Notes: generated by a model from the letters alone, not told the origin. Positions 26,721-35,050 are shown, numbered from the stretch's first letter. The stretch: DNA of 64,000 bases from Flammeovirga pectinis (GCF_003970675.1 NZ_CP034562.1:1798001-1862000), one strand, 5' to 3'. Translations and numbers: made by a program.

Positions 26721-27911
26721 ATGAACATTCACGAATACCAAGCAAAAAGTATCTTAAAAGAGTACGGGGTTAAAGTACCTGCTGGATACGTAGCAGACAC
26801 TCCAGAAGAAGCTGTAGAGGTTGCTAAGAAACTGAACAAAGAAACTGGAACTAAGTTCTGGGTAGTAAAAGCCCAAATTCACGCAGGTGGCCGTGGTAAA
26901 GGTGGTGGAGTTAAAGTTGCAAAAAGTATCGAAGATGTAAAATCATTGTCAAATGATATCATCGGTATGCAATTAATTACTCCTCAAACTGGAGCCGAAG
27001 GTAAGAAGGTATTAAAGGTGATGGTTCAAGAGGATGTATATTATCCTGGTGAATCTGAAATCAAAGAATATTACATGTCAGTACTTTTAAACCGTGCGAC
27101 AGGTAAAAATATGATTATGTATTCTACTGAAGGTGGTATGGATATCGAGGAAGTAGCGGAGAAAACTCCTGAGCTAATTTTCCAAGAAGAAATCGATCCA
27201 TCAGTAGGTATCCAAGGTTTCCAAGCTAGACGCGTAGCATTTAACTTAGGGACTTCTGGTAAAGCATTTAAAGAAATGGTGAAATTTGTAGTTTCATTAT
27301 ATAATGCATACGTAGGTACTGACTCTGAAATGTTTGAAATCAACCCTGTTTTCAAAACTTCAGATGATCAAGTTATGGCAGTAGATGCTAAAGTAAGTTT
27401 AGATGAAAGTGCTTTGTATCGCCATAAAGACATTGCTGCTATGCGTGATGTTACCGAAGAAGATCCAACAGAAGTAGAAGCAAGTGCAGCTGGTTTAAAC
27501 TATGTAAAACTTGACGGAAACGTTGGTTGTATGGTTAACGGTGCTGGATTAGCAATGGCTACAATGGATATGATAAAATTATCTGGTGGCGATCCTGCTA
27601 ACTTCCTAGATGTTGGGGGTGGAGCAAATGCTACTACTGTAGAAGCTGGTTTTAGAATCATCTTAAAAGATCCTAACGTAAAAGCAATTTTAATTAACGT
27701 ATTTGGTGGTATCGTTCGTTGTGACCGTGTTGCCAATGGTGTTGTTGAAGCTTACAAAAACATTGGAGATATCAAAATTCCAATTATTGTACGTTTACAA
27801 GGAACAAATGCTGAAGAAGGAGCTAAAATCATTGACGAGTCAGGATTAAAAGTAACTTCTGCAATTACATTGAAAGAAGCTGCAGAGAAGGTGAAAATCG
27901 CTCTTGCATAA
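26721..27911 (+). CDS. sucC: Succinate--CoA ligase (ADP-forming) subunit beta
   Basis: ATP-grasp subunit of succinyl-CoA synthetase, which makes ATP or GTP from succinyl-CoA in the citric acid cycle. The 396-residue protein begins [17 protein letters not shown] as in the family, has the nucleotide loop [15 protein letters not shown] (about 51-65), EINPVF for metal binding, and the C-terminal CoA-ligase domain with FLDVGGGAN and [11 protein letters not shown]. The alpha subunit sucD is not next to it, which is common in Bacteroidota. A strong terminator follows. Confidence 0.97.
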   Translation: MNIHEYQAKSILKEYGVKVPAGYVADTPEEAVEVAKKLNKETGTKFWVVKAQIHAGGRGKGGGVKVAKSIEDVKSLSNDIIGMQLITPQTGAEGKKVLKVMVQEDVYYPGESEIKEYYMSVLLNRATGKNMIMYSTEGGMDIEEVAEKTPELIFQEEIDPSVGIQGFQARRVAFNLGTSGKAFKEMVKFVVSLYNAYVGTDSEMFEINPVFKTSDDQVMAVDAKVSLDESALYRHKDIAAMRDVTEEDPTEVEASAAGLNYVKLDGNVGCMVNGAGLAMATMDMIKLSGGDPANFLDVGGGANATTVEAGFRIILKDPNVKAILINVFGGIVRCDRVANGVVEAYKNIGDIKIPIIVRLQGTNAEEGAKIIDESGLKVTSAITLKEAAEKVKIALA

Positions 27912-27938
27912 CAAGAATAGAATTATTCTTATATATTT

Positions 27939-27970
27939 AGCCCATCAGATTGTTCTGATGGGCTTTTTTT
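27939..27970 (+). terminator. Intrinsic terminator after sucC
   Basis: Perfect 10-bp stem AGCCCATCAG/CTGATGGGCT (27939-27948 with 27955-27964), 6-base loop, then T tract. It overlaps the -33 region of the next promoter. Confidence 0.92.
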
Positions 27971-27982
27971 ATATTATTTTTG
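27950..27982 (+). promoter_or_regulatory. Candidate promoter of lpxK, possibly leaderless
   Basis: TTGT (27950-27953) in the loop and arm of the sucC terminator, a 21-base spacer and TATTTTTG (27975-27982). The lpxK ATG begins 3 bases after the -7 element, so a transcript from here would have no 5' leader. Confidence 0.45.
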
Positions 27983-27985
27983 TGT

Positions 27986-28987
27986 ATGAATTTTTTACTA
28001 TATCCCTTGTCTGCTGTCTATGACGCAATAACTTCTATTAGAAACAATAAATATGATACGAAAAGAAGAAGACCTGTTAGATTCGATTTAAAGGTTATCT
28101 CTGTTGGTAATCTATCGGTTGGTGGTACTGGTAAAACTCCTTTTGTAGAATTCTTGATTGATAGAATTCAGAATATAAGAGAGGTAGGTGTTTTAAGTAG
28201 AGGGTATGGAAGGAAAACGTCTGGACCAATAAAAGCTGATATCGAAGCTACAGCAAGAACTATTGGAGACGAACCAATGCAATACTATTCAAAATATAAA
28301 AACCTTGAAGTTGTTGTTTCTGAACAAAGGGTATTTGGTGTTCCATTTTTTGAAAAAGCAGAAGTAGTAATTCTTGATGATGCGTATCAGCATAGAGCTA
28401 TTCATCGTGATTTAAATATAATGCTCTCCGATTTTAATAAACCATTTTTTAAAGATGAAGTATTACCACTTGGTAGATTAAGAGAAAACAGAAAAGGAGC
28501 AAAAAGAGCAGATATAATTATTTTCACAAAAGTATTAGGTGATTATTCTCCTGAACTTTTTGATTCCTATATCTCAAAAACAAAGCAATATGCAAGGGAA
28601 GATTGTAAAATATTATTTTCTGAGATAGGCTATGGTGAAACTTATAATTTAAGAGACTCATCAAAAGTTTCAATGCCTAATTTCGTTTTTTTACTTACCA
28701 GTATTGCCAATCCAGATCCATTAGTATCTTATATTGAGGAGCAAGGAATCAATATCAATAAACATTTTAAATTTAGAGATCATTATTCATTTACTGAAAA
28801 GACAATCTCTAGAATTGAAAATGAAATGGGTGCTAATCAAACTGTAATAATAACAGAAAAAGATGCAGCAAAATTAAAACCTTTGGTTTCAAAAAGTAGT
28901 TTAAAATTCTTGGTTATGCCGATTGTCCCCAAAATAATGTTTGATCAAGAAGAACAGCTTTTAGAAATAATCAATAATACTATTTAA
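27986..28987 (+). CDS. lpxK: Tetraacyldisaccharide 4'-kinase
   Basis: Phosphorylates the 4' position of the lipid A precursor disaccharide at the inner membrane. The 333-residue protein has an N-terminal hydrophobic segment (NFLLYPLSAVYDAITSI), then the P-loop VISVGNLSVGGTGKTPF, the motif SRGYGRK, DDAYQHRAIHRDLNIML, PLGRLRE, and FRDHYSFTE near the C-terminus, all standard for LpxK. I use ATG 27986; the TTG six bases upstream is unlikely. The final 8 bases overlap the end of the convergent aminoacyl transferase-like gene. Confidence 0.93.
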   Translation: MNFLLYPLSAVYDAITSIRNNKYDTKRRRPVRFDLKVISVGNLSVGGTGKTPFVEFLIDRIQNIREVGVLSRGYGRKTSGPIKADIEATARTIGDEPMQYYSKYKNLEVVVSEQRVFGVPFFEKAEVVILDDAYQHRAIHRDLNIMLSDFNKPFFKDEVLPLGRLRENRKGAKRADIIIFTKVLGDYSPELFDSYISKTKQYAREDCKILFSEIGYGETYNLRDSSKVSMPNFVFLLTSIANPDPLVSYIEEQGININKHFKFRDHYSFTEKTISRIENEMGANQTVIITEKDAAKLKPLVSKSSLKFLVMPIVPKIMFDQEEQLLEIINNTI

Positions 28988-29636
28988 TAAGACTAGACCA
29001 CTTTTTACTTTCCCATTGGTAACTTTGTACTGCACTAAATTTCTTTTTATAATCATAAAAAGAGCTTACGTCGTAACAGTACCCATGATAATAGTAAAGT
29101 AGGTCTTGACTCTTAGCAAACTCAATTTCAATAAACATTGTAAAAAGGCCTAAGCTGTATTTGCTATAGTCCGTATCAAACATACCATATATACTCGAAA
29201 TACTGTTCTCGCCAATAGCGAAATAACTAATAGCAATCAGTTTTTCATTGTCAAAAACACGAACTTCTTTTATAGCAGTAGGTACGTTACTCACATTTTT
29301 ACTAGATAAAAAGTCATAAATTGATGTTGGCGTATTATCAATAAACTTCTTTTTGTGTTTTTCAAATAGAGTATGAGTTGTAGAATCGATGCAAACGTTA
29401 TCAATAGAAATAGTAAAACTATCGCATTTCTTTTGAATTTTTTTTTGTGATTTTGAATAAATAAACTCTGGGAGTTTAACCCTTAGAGGAATAACATTAC
29501 AAATAGCATCATTATGCATATTTATATTATACCTAAAGAAATTATCCCCAAAATGTCTCCAGCCATGCGCTAATAGATAATCGTATTCTGATGGGGAAAC
29601 CCATGATTTTGTGAAGTCTTCAACAATAATATTCAT
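28980..29636 (-). CDS. ATE/Bpt-like aminoacyl-tRNA--protein transferase homologue
   Basis: Resembles arginyl/leucyl-tRNA--protein transferases, which attach an amino acid to N-terminal acidic residues of proteins and mark them for degradation. Family signs: GWRHFGDNFFRYN (25-37), PLRVKLPEF with YSKSQKKIQKK (50-70; usually PLR-x-PV-xxF-xPSRSQRR), and at the C-terminus YYYHGYCYDVSSFYDYKKKF, matching the YYYLGYWI-MxYK-F pattern. The 218-residue length suits bacterial Bpt. Unusual: of the N-terminal cysteine cluster (CxxC...C) only C46 remains. I start at ATG 29634-29636 rather than the TTG two codons earlier. The substrate amino acid cannot be told. Confidence 0.6.
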   Translation of the reverse strand: MNIIVEDFTKSWVSPSEYDYLLAHGWRHFGDNFFRYNINMHNDAICNVIPLRVKLPEFIYSKSQKKIQKKCDSFTISIDNVCIDSTTHTLFEKHKKKFIDNTPTSIYDFLSSKNVSNVPTAIKEVRVFDNEKLIAISYFAIGENSISSIYGMFDTDYSKYSLGLFTMFIEIEFAKSQDLLYYYHGYCYDVSSFYDYKKKFSAVQSYQWESKKWSSLIK

Positions 29637-29799
29637 GTACAATAAACGGGTTGCAATAATAATAAGTAAAGTTAGTTGATTAATACTTCACATCTCAATA
29701 CATTCAGATAAATTAAATTTTCAGAAACAATTCATCAAATAGAAAGTATATAGTTATAGAAATTACTAACTTTACAATGAATTATCAAAAGATTTGCGA

Positions 29800-30498
29800 A
29801 TGAGTAAAAAATTAGGAGCAAATAATACATACTTCGGAAATATCAAAGAAGCTATACAAACTTCAAAACATGGATTAAAATTAACTATAGATCATCTTAA
29901 GGATGCATTAGTTAATGATAGAAGAGATCCGATATCTCCCAACGATAGTAATTATTTTGAAAAACAGAATTCAATTGTCACTTTAAAATATCCACAAGAG
30001 GTTTTACCAGTTCCGGATACAGGAAGGTATAAATTAGACTTGGAGATAGATGATTGTATTGTATGCGATAAATGTGCAAAAGTTTGCCCTGTAGATTGTA
30101 TTGAAATTGAACCAATAAAATCTACAGAAGTAATAGGGGAAACCTCTGATGGAACACCTAAACGTATCTATGCCGCCAAATTTGACATAGATATGGCAAA
30201 GTGTTGCTTTTGTGGTCTTTGTACTTATGTTTGTCCAACGGAATGTCTAACAATGACTAAATCTTATGATTTTAGTGAGTTGGATATGCGAAATCTTACA
30301 TATGGTTTTGCTGATATGTCTGAACAGGAAGTAAAACAAAAACAGAAGATTTTTGATCTTGAACAAGAAAAAAAGCGACAAGCAAAAATGGCAACAACTC
30401 AACCAACTGTATCGGTAACTACTGAAAAAGAAATTGAGACTGAATCATCAAAAGATAAACCGAAGCCAAAATTTCGTCCAAGAGTAATTAAGAAATAA
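29800..30498 (+). CDS. nuoI: NADH-quinone oxidoreductase subunit I-like 4Fe-4S protein
   Basis: Carries the two [4Fe-4S] clusters (N6a, N6b) that pass electrons towards quinone in complex I. The 232-residue product has both cluster motifs: C86-IV-C89-DK-C92-AKV-C96-P, and C135-CF-C138-GL-C141-TYV-C145-P. About 50 residues at the C-terminus are a charged, Lys/Glu/Pro-rich extension (KPKPKFRPRVIKK at the end) that most NuoI proteins lack. Its stop codon overlaps the nuoJ start (TAATG). No other nuo genes are next to the pair. ATG 29800 is preferred over the TTG two codons upstream. Confidence 0.88.
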   Translation: MSKKLGANNTYFGNIKEAIQTSKHGLKLTIDHLKDALVNDRRDPISPNDSNYFEKQNSIVTLKYPQEVLPVPDTGRYKLDLEIDDCIVCDKCAKVCPVDCIEIEPIKSTEVIGETSDGTPKRIYAAKFDIDMAKCCFCGLCTYVCPTECLTMTKSYDFSELDMRNLTYGFADMSEQEVKQKQKIFDLEQEKKRQAKMATTQPTVSVTTEKEIETESSKDKPKPKFRPRVIKK

Positions 30499-30995
30499 TG
30501 ATAGAGATAGTATTTTATTTTTTAATGCTAGTGATTTTTATATCATCTATAGCATTATTTAGTTCTAAAAATGTTATTCATAATGCAGCTTATTTATTAT
30601 TTACTTTATTAAGTGTAGCGGGACTTTTTGTACTCTCAGGTAGCGACTTTTTAGCAATTACACAAGTAATGATCTATATAGGTGGTGTACTTGTTCTCTT
30701 ATTGTTTGGTGTTATGTATACCAAAAATACAGAAAAACATGGTGTCCAATTAGGGTCAGCTAGAATTTTAACAGGTATCTTTTTAGGGTTGACTTCATTT
30801 GGAATTTTATCTTATGGTATTCTACAAGAAAACGTTGATAAAAGCTATGAAGTTAAACAAGGTGGTGTAACAGAGATATTGGGTACACATTTTATGACTA
30901 ATCAAATTCTAGCCTTTGAATTAACGGCAGTATTATTATTAGTTGTACTAATAGGAGCTGTATTTGTGGCAGGTTTAAAGAAATCTTCTAATTAG
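30498..30995 (+). CDS. nuoJ: NADH-quinone oxidoreductase subunit J
   Basis: Membrane-arm subunit next to the quinone site of complex I. The 165-residue protein has five hydrophobic helices (about 3-20, 27-46, 53-73, 90-108, 137-158), with the diagnostic ALFSSKNVIHNAAYLLFTLL and FLAITQVMIYIGGVLVLLLF. The start overlaps the nuoI stop by one base, so the two are coupled. The following 155 bases lead to greA, and nuoK does not follow, which is unusual because nuoJ and nuoK are normally adjacent. Confidence 0.93.
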   Translation: MIEIVFYFLMLVIFISSIALFSSKNVIHNAAYLLFTLLSVAGLFVLSGSDFLAITQVMIYIGGVLVLLLFGVMYTKNTEKHGVQLGSARILTGIFLGLTSFGILSYGILQENVDKSYEVKQGGVTEILGTHFMTNQILAFELTAVLLLVVLIGAVFVAGLKKSSN

Positions 30996-31047
30996 GTTTC
31001 AATTATTTAAAAATAAATAACAATATAAAATTCAATTAAAAATAAAT

Positions 31048-31078
31048 TTTCAATTTTTTGTAGTTAGTTTTATATTTG
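31048..31078 (+). promoter_or_regulatory. Candidate greA promoter
   Basis: TATATTTG (31071-31078) is an exact -7 element; TTTC at 31048-31051, 19 bases upstream, is a near match to TTTG. Transcription would begin near 31085. Confidence 0.5.
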
Positions 31079-31100
31079 TAATCCTATTAGAGAAAAATAT

Positions 31101-31129
31101 AAACGATCTGATAACCTTGGATCGTTTTT
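31101..31129 (+). terminator. Terminator-like hairpin in the greA leader
   Basis: Perfect 8-bp stem AAACGATC/GATCGTTT (31101-31108 with 31120-31127) followed by T, located between the greA promoter and its ATG at 31151. A transcript ending here would be about 45 bases. Alternatively it ends readthrough from nuoIJ, but it lies more than 100 bases past nuoJ. Confidence 0.55.
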
Positions 31130-31150
31130 CATTTATAAAAGAAATATATA

Positions 31151-31621
31151 ATGTCTAAGTCAACATATTATACAGGTGAAGGTCTTCAAAGATTGGCTGA
31201 TGAACTCAAAGATCTTAAAACTAGAGGTAGAGCTGATATTGCAAAACAAATTGCTGAAGCTACTGATAAAGGTGATTTAAGTGAAAATGCAGAATACGAT
31301 GCAGCAAAAGATGCTCAAGGGCATTTAGAGGCTAAAATTGCAAATCTTGCTAATTTAATTGCGAATGCAAGAATAATTGATGAATCTAAATTGGATGCTT
31401 CTAAAGTTGGTATTCTTAGTAAGATAAAAATGAAAGTACCTACTGGTGCTATAATGGAATATATGTTAGTTTCTGCAAAAGAAGCTAATGTAAGAGAAAA
31501 TAAAATTTCTATTGATTCTCCTATTGCTCAAGGTTTATTGGGTAAAAGAGTAGGTGATGTTGCAGAAATTAAAACTCCTCGTGGAATGATTAAGTTTGAA
31601 ATTCTTGAAATTTCACTTTAA
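31151..31621 (+). CDS. greA: Transcription elongation factor GreA
   Basis: Enters the secondary channel of RNA polymerase and stimulates cleavage of backtracked RNA. The 156-residue protein has the N-terminal coiled coil with the acidic tip, in EATDKGDLSENAEYDAAKDAQ (about 34-54), where Asp and Glu of DLSENAEYD are the catalytic tip residues. The C-terminal FKBP-like domain has DSPIAQGLLGKRVGDVAEIKTP-type sequence. Length is normal. It is monocistronic, with a leader hairpin upstream and a strong bidirectional terminator downstream. Confidence 0.97.
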   Translation: MSKSTYYTGEGLQRLADELKDLKTRGRADIAKQIAEATDKGDLSENAEYDAAKDAQGHLEAKIANLANLIANARIIDESKLDASKVGILSKIKMKVPTGAIMEYMLVSAKEANVRENKISIDSPIAQGLLGKRVGDVAEIKTPRGMIKFEILEISL

Positions 31622-31636
31622 TCAAATTTCTGTTTA

Positions 31637-31672
31637 AAAAAGGGCTGCAATTCTAAATTGCAGCCCTTTTTT
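31637..31672. terminator. Bidirectional terminator between greA and purU
   Basis: Near-perfect stem of about 16 bp (AAAAGGGCTGCAATT and its complement) with a 3-base loop, A-rich left and T-rich right. Confidence 0.93.
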
Positions 31673-31674
31673 AA

Positions 31675-32556
31675 TTAATCAAAAATGATTGTCTTATTCT
31701 TATAAGCCATTAGCTTTCTATTGACATGCTGGTAAATTGCTCTTGAGAGTACAATTTTCTCAAGGTCTTTACCTTTTCTTATTAATTCTTTCACTGTGTC
31801 TTTATGACTAACCTTTGCAACGTCTTGCTCAATGATAGGACCTGCGTCTAGATCAGTTGTTACATAATGTGATGTTGCACCAATAATTTTAACTCCACGC
31901 TCATGAGCTGCATGATATGGCTTTGCTCCAACAAAAGCAGGAAGGAAAGAGTGGTGTATATTGATTATTTTATTTGGGTAGCTTTCAATAAAATCAGAAG
32001 AAATAATTTGCATATATCTAGCTAAAACAACAAAATTAATATTATGCTTTTTCATTAATTCTAGTTGTGCCTTCTCTTGTTCAACTTTATTCTCTTTATT
32101 CATTTCAAAATGATAAAAAGGAATATTAAACTTATCAGCAACTTTCTTCAAGTGAAGATGATTACTAATAATCATTGGAATTTCAACCTTTAATTCACCA
32201 GAATCTGTTCTTGACAAAATATCGTATAAACAATGCGACATCTTTGTTACAAATAATGCCATTTTTGGCTTTCTATCGTTGAAATACAAATTGAATGTCA
32301 TTGTGTATTTCTTAGCCAGTAACGTTTCGAAATAATCGTATATCTTTTCTTCTGGAATATTAAATTGATCTATTTCGAATTCTACACGCATATAGAATCT
32401 CTTTTCAACTCTATCAACATATTGATCTAGATAAATAATATTACCTTGATTCTCATGAATAAATAAAGTGATATGTGAAATGATACCCTTTTGATCCGGG
32501 CAGTGCATTAATAAAATTGCGGTTTTTGATGTTGTTGCTGTCGCCTGATCCATCAT
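31675..32556 (-). CDS. purU: Formyltetrahydrofolate deformylase
   Basis: Hydrolyses 10-formyl-tetrahydrofolate to formate and tetrahydrofolate, balancing one-carbon pools. The 293-residue protein has an N-terminal ACT domain (about 12-90: LMHCPDQKGIISHITLFI) and a C-terminal formyltransferase-fold domain with NIHHSFLPAFVGAKPYHAAHERGVK-type sequence (the conserved HHSFLP) and the catalytic Asp in TTDLDAGPIIEQD. Those are the known PurU marks. It starts 12 bases after the GH3-family gene, so both should be on one transcript. Confidence 0.94.
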   Translation of the reverse strand: MMDQATATTSKTAILLMHCPDQKGIISHITLFIHENQGNIIYLDQYVDRVEKRFYMRVEFEIDQFNIPEEKIYDYFETLLAKKYTMTFNLYFNDRKPKMALFVTKMSHCLYDILSRTDSGELKVEIPMIISNHLHLKKVADKFNIPFYHFEMNKENKVEQEKAQLELMKKHNINFVVLARYMQIISSDFIESYPNKIINIHHSFLPAFVGAKPYHAAHERGVKIIGATSHYVTTDLDAGPIIEQDVAKVSHKDTVKELIRKGKDLEKIVLSRAIYQHVNRKLMAYKNKTIIFD

Positions 32557-32568
32557 ATTATTTTAAAT

Positions 32569-34080
32569 TTATATTGAAGATAGGAGTGATTCTAAATATT
32601 CTCTATGATTAGCTAATCTAGGAACTTTATTTTGCCCACCTAACTTTCCTCTTTTTTTCATCCAATTATAGAATGATCTAGGTTCTAAGAAATGAACTAC
32701 AGGAGTGATTATAGCGATATCTTTATAACGTTTAGCATCATAATCAGAATTCACTTTGCGTAAAGTCTCATCTAATGTTTGTATAAAAAGATCTTTGTTA
32801 TTTGGTGTATGTTTAAATTCAATAGCCCATTCATGCCCACCTTTTTTACCTCCTTGTTCTAAATAAACAGGAGCAGCTGTAAAATTACGTACTTCAGCAT
32901 TTGTTATCGCACATGCTGCTTTAATTGCTGCTTCAGCATTTTCGATTACAACCTCTTCACCAAATGCATTGATAAAATGCTTTGTTCTTCCTGATATCTT
33001 AATTCTATAGGGAAATTTGGAAGTAAATCGAATTGTATCACCAATTTGATATCTCCATAACCCTGCATTAGTTGTAATTAGTAGTGCATAATTTTTACCA
33101 ATTTCTACATCTGCTAATTGAATAACTTCTGCTTTTTCTTTATCAAATTCATCCATTGGAATGAACTCATAATAAACACCATAATCTAATAACAATAAAA
33201 ACTCATCATCATTAGTAGTATCTTGAATACCAAAAAAACCTTCTGAAGCATTATAGACATCAGTAAAGTTGATATCATCTTTACCAATTAATTTTTTAAA
33301 CGTCTTTCTGTAGGGGCCAAAAGCTACAGCTCCATGCCAGAACACCTCTAAATTAGGCCAAACCTCAATTAAGGTTTTCTTACCGGTCATTTCTAAAATA
33401 CGTTCAATTAATATTAATGTCCAAGTAGGTACTCCGGCAATACTTGTAATATTTTTATCAATTGTAGTACCAGCAATTAGTTCTATTTTACTTTCCCACT
33501 CATCCATAAGAGCTACCTTAATTTCAGGAGCTCTCATAAATTCAGCCCAGAAGGGTAAATTTTTCATTATAATCGCAGATACATCACCTAAAATACTCTC
33601 GTTATTTAGATCATTTTTTTGATATGTACCTCCAATTCCTAGACTTTTCCCAAACATTATTTTGGTATTTGGATGGTTATCTAAGTAAATAGAAATAAGG
33701 TCTTTACCAGCTTTATAATGGCAATCCTCTAAGGCTTCTTTTGATACTGGTATAAATTTGCTTCTTTGGTTGGTTGTTCCTGACGATTTAGAAAATTCTG
33801 AAATTTTTGATGACCATAATATGTTTTGTTCACCTTTCATCATTCTCTCTATATAAGGACTTAAATCCTCATAAGTAGAAATTGGTACTCTATCAGCAAA
33901 TTGCTCAATATTATTAATAGATTGATAGTCGTATTTTTTTCCCCACTCCGTATTTTTTGCACTAGAGATTAAATCCTTAAAAAGATTTTGTTGTACATCT
34001 ATAGGGTGAGTCATAAAATGTTCTATCTGATGCATTCTACGTTTTGAAAACCAATTAAAAGCAGTAGATAAAATTTCCAT
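32569..34080 (-). CDS. GH3 auxin-responsive promoter family protein
   Basis: Adenylate-forming enzyme family related to plant GH3 proteins, which join acyl acids such as indole acetate or jasmonate to amino acids. The 503-residue protein shows N-terminal NTEWGKKYDYQSI and RVPISTYEDLSPYIERM, the ATP-binding motif SSGTTNQRSKFIPV (about 95-108), YNASEGFFGIQ, and LWRYQIGDTIRF; the end is KRGKLGGQNKVPRL. All are typical of bacterial GH3 homologues, whose substrate is unknown. It precedes purU by 12 bases; the link to one-carbon metabolism is unexplained. Confidence 0.9.
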   Translation of the reverse strand: MEILSTAFNWFSKRRMHQIEHFMTHPIDVQQNLFKDLISSAKNTEWGKKYDYQSINNIEQFADRVPISTYEDLSPYIERMMKGEQNILWSSKISEFSKSSGTTNQRSKFIPVSKEALEDCHYKAGKDLISIYLDNHPNTKIMFGKSLGIGGTYQKNDLNNESILGDVSAIIMKNLPFWAEFMRAPEIKVALMDEWESKIELIAGTTIDKNITSIAGVPTWTLILIERILEMTGKKTLIEVWPNLEVFWHGAVAFGPYRKTFKKLIGKDDINFTDVYNASEGFFGIQDTTNDDEFLLLLDYGVYYEFIPMDEFDKEKAEVIQLADVEIGKNYALLITTNAGLWRYQIGDTIRFTSKFPYRIKISGRTKHFINAFGEEVVIENAEAAIKAACAITNAEVRNFTAAPVYLEQGGKKGGHEWAIEFKHTPNNKDLFIQTLDETLRKVNSDYDAKRYKDIAIITPVVHFLEPRSFYNWMKKRGKLGGQNKVPRLANHREYLESLLSSI

Positions 34081-34133
34081 GTTTTAATCAATAATATAGT
34101 TTTAAGTTGTACAGTGATCGTCAAGTTTGGGCG

Positions 34134-34163
34134 TAAAAAAAGGACACTCTTGTGAGTATCCTT
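34134..34163 (-). terminator. Intrinsic terminator after lptB
   Basis: Stem AAGGACACTC (34140-34149) with GAGTATCCTT (34154-34163), one mismatch; on the minus strand followed by seven T. Confidence 0.75.
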
Positions 34164-34180
34164 AGTATATTTTTGATTTT

Positions 34181-34921
34181 CTACTCAGAAAAATCTTTTT
34201 TCTTATATTCAGCATATTCACCGAAGTAAGCTTTTCGTACTTCAGTATCATTTATTAGCTGATCTGGTGTTCCATCTCTAAATACAACACCACTTTGTAG
34301 AATATAAACTCTATCTGTAATAGATAACGTTTCGGTCACATTGTGATCTGTAATTAAAATACCAATATTTTTCTTCTTCAAGTTATAAACTATTCTTTGA
34401 ATTTCTTCAACAGCAATAGGGTCTACACCTGCAAAAGGTTCGTCAAGTAAAACAAAACTTGGATTAGTAGATAGAGTTCTAGCAATTTCAGTTCTTCTTC
34501 TTTCACCACCAGATAGAGACATACCTAAGTTATCTCTTACGTGCGTTAAAGAAAATTCATTTAGTAACTTTTCTACTCTTTGATTCTTTTCCTCTTTAGA
34601 AATTTTTTCCATTTCTAGAGGTAACATAATATTTTCTTCTACAGTTAATCCTCTGAATACAGAAGGTTCCTGTGCAAGGTAACCAACACCTTTCTGAGCA
34701 CGTTTATACATCGGTAATTTTGTGATGTTTTCAGTGTCAAGGTGTATCTCTCCATTGTTTGGTTTAATTAAACCAACAATCATATAGAAACAAGTAGTTT
34801 TACCAGCACCGTTTGGTCCTAACAATCCTACAATCTCTCCTTGTTCTACTTTTATTGAAACATCATTAACTACTGTACGTTTTCCGTAGTGCTTTATTAG
34901 ATTATCCGCTTTTAGTATCAT
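34181..34921 (-). CDS. lptB: Lipopolysaccharide export ATP-binding protein LptB
   Basis: ATPase of the LptB2FG transporter, which extracts lipopolysaccharide from the inner membrane. The 246-residue ABC domain has Walker A GPNGAGKTT (36-44), Q-loop GYLAQEPSVFRGLTVEENI, which is typical of LptB, signature LSGGERRR, Walker B FVLLDEPFAGVDPIAV, and switch His in ITDHNVTETL. The NVTETL and AGVDP features separate it from amino-acid ABC ATPases. Upstream 129 bases hold a small cluster of inverted repeats (GTTAGCTAAC near 35031). Confidence 0.94.
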   Translation of the reverse strand: MILKADNLIKHYGKRTVVNDVSIKVEQGEIVGLLGPNGAGKTTCFYMIVGLIKPNNGEIHLDTENITKLPMYKRAQKGVGYLAQEPSVFRGLTVEENIMLPLEMEKISKEEKNQRVEKLLNEFSLTHVRDNLGMSLSGGERRRTEIARTLSTNPSFVLLDEPFAGVDPIAVEEIQRIVYNLKKKNIGILITDHNVTETLSITDRVYILQSGVVFRDGTPDQLINDTEVRKAYFGEYAEYKKKDFSE

Positions 34922-35050
34922 TATGTAACTATAATTTCTTCTAAATTTTGTTTGACGAAAGATAATAGGTCTTTATCAATTTCTTTGTCAAAAATAATAT
35001 ATTTTTTGTGGGGTTGACTAACCTTATCGTTAGCTAACTTTTTTTAACAC

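Noticed and set aside
34981-35045. Cluster of small inverted repeats (GTTAGCTAAC and CTAAC/GTTAG) between lptB and the DUF4178-like gene, considered as a terminator
   Set aside because: No T tract follows on the minus strand in the right place; stems are short and mutually exclusive, so I do not call it a terminator.
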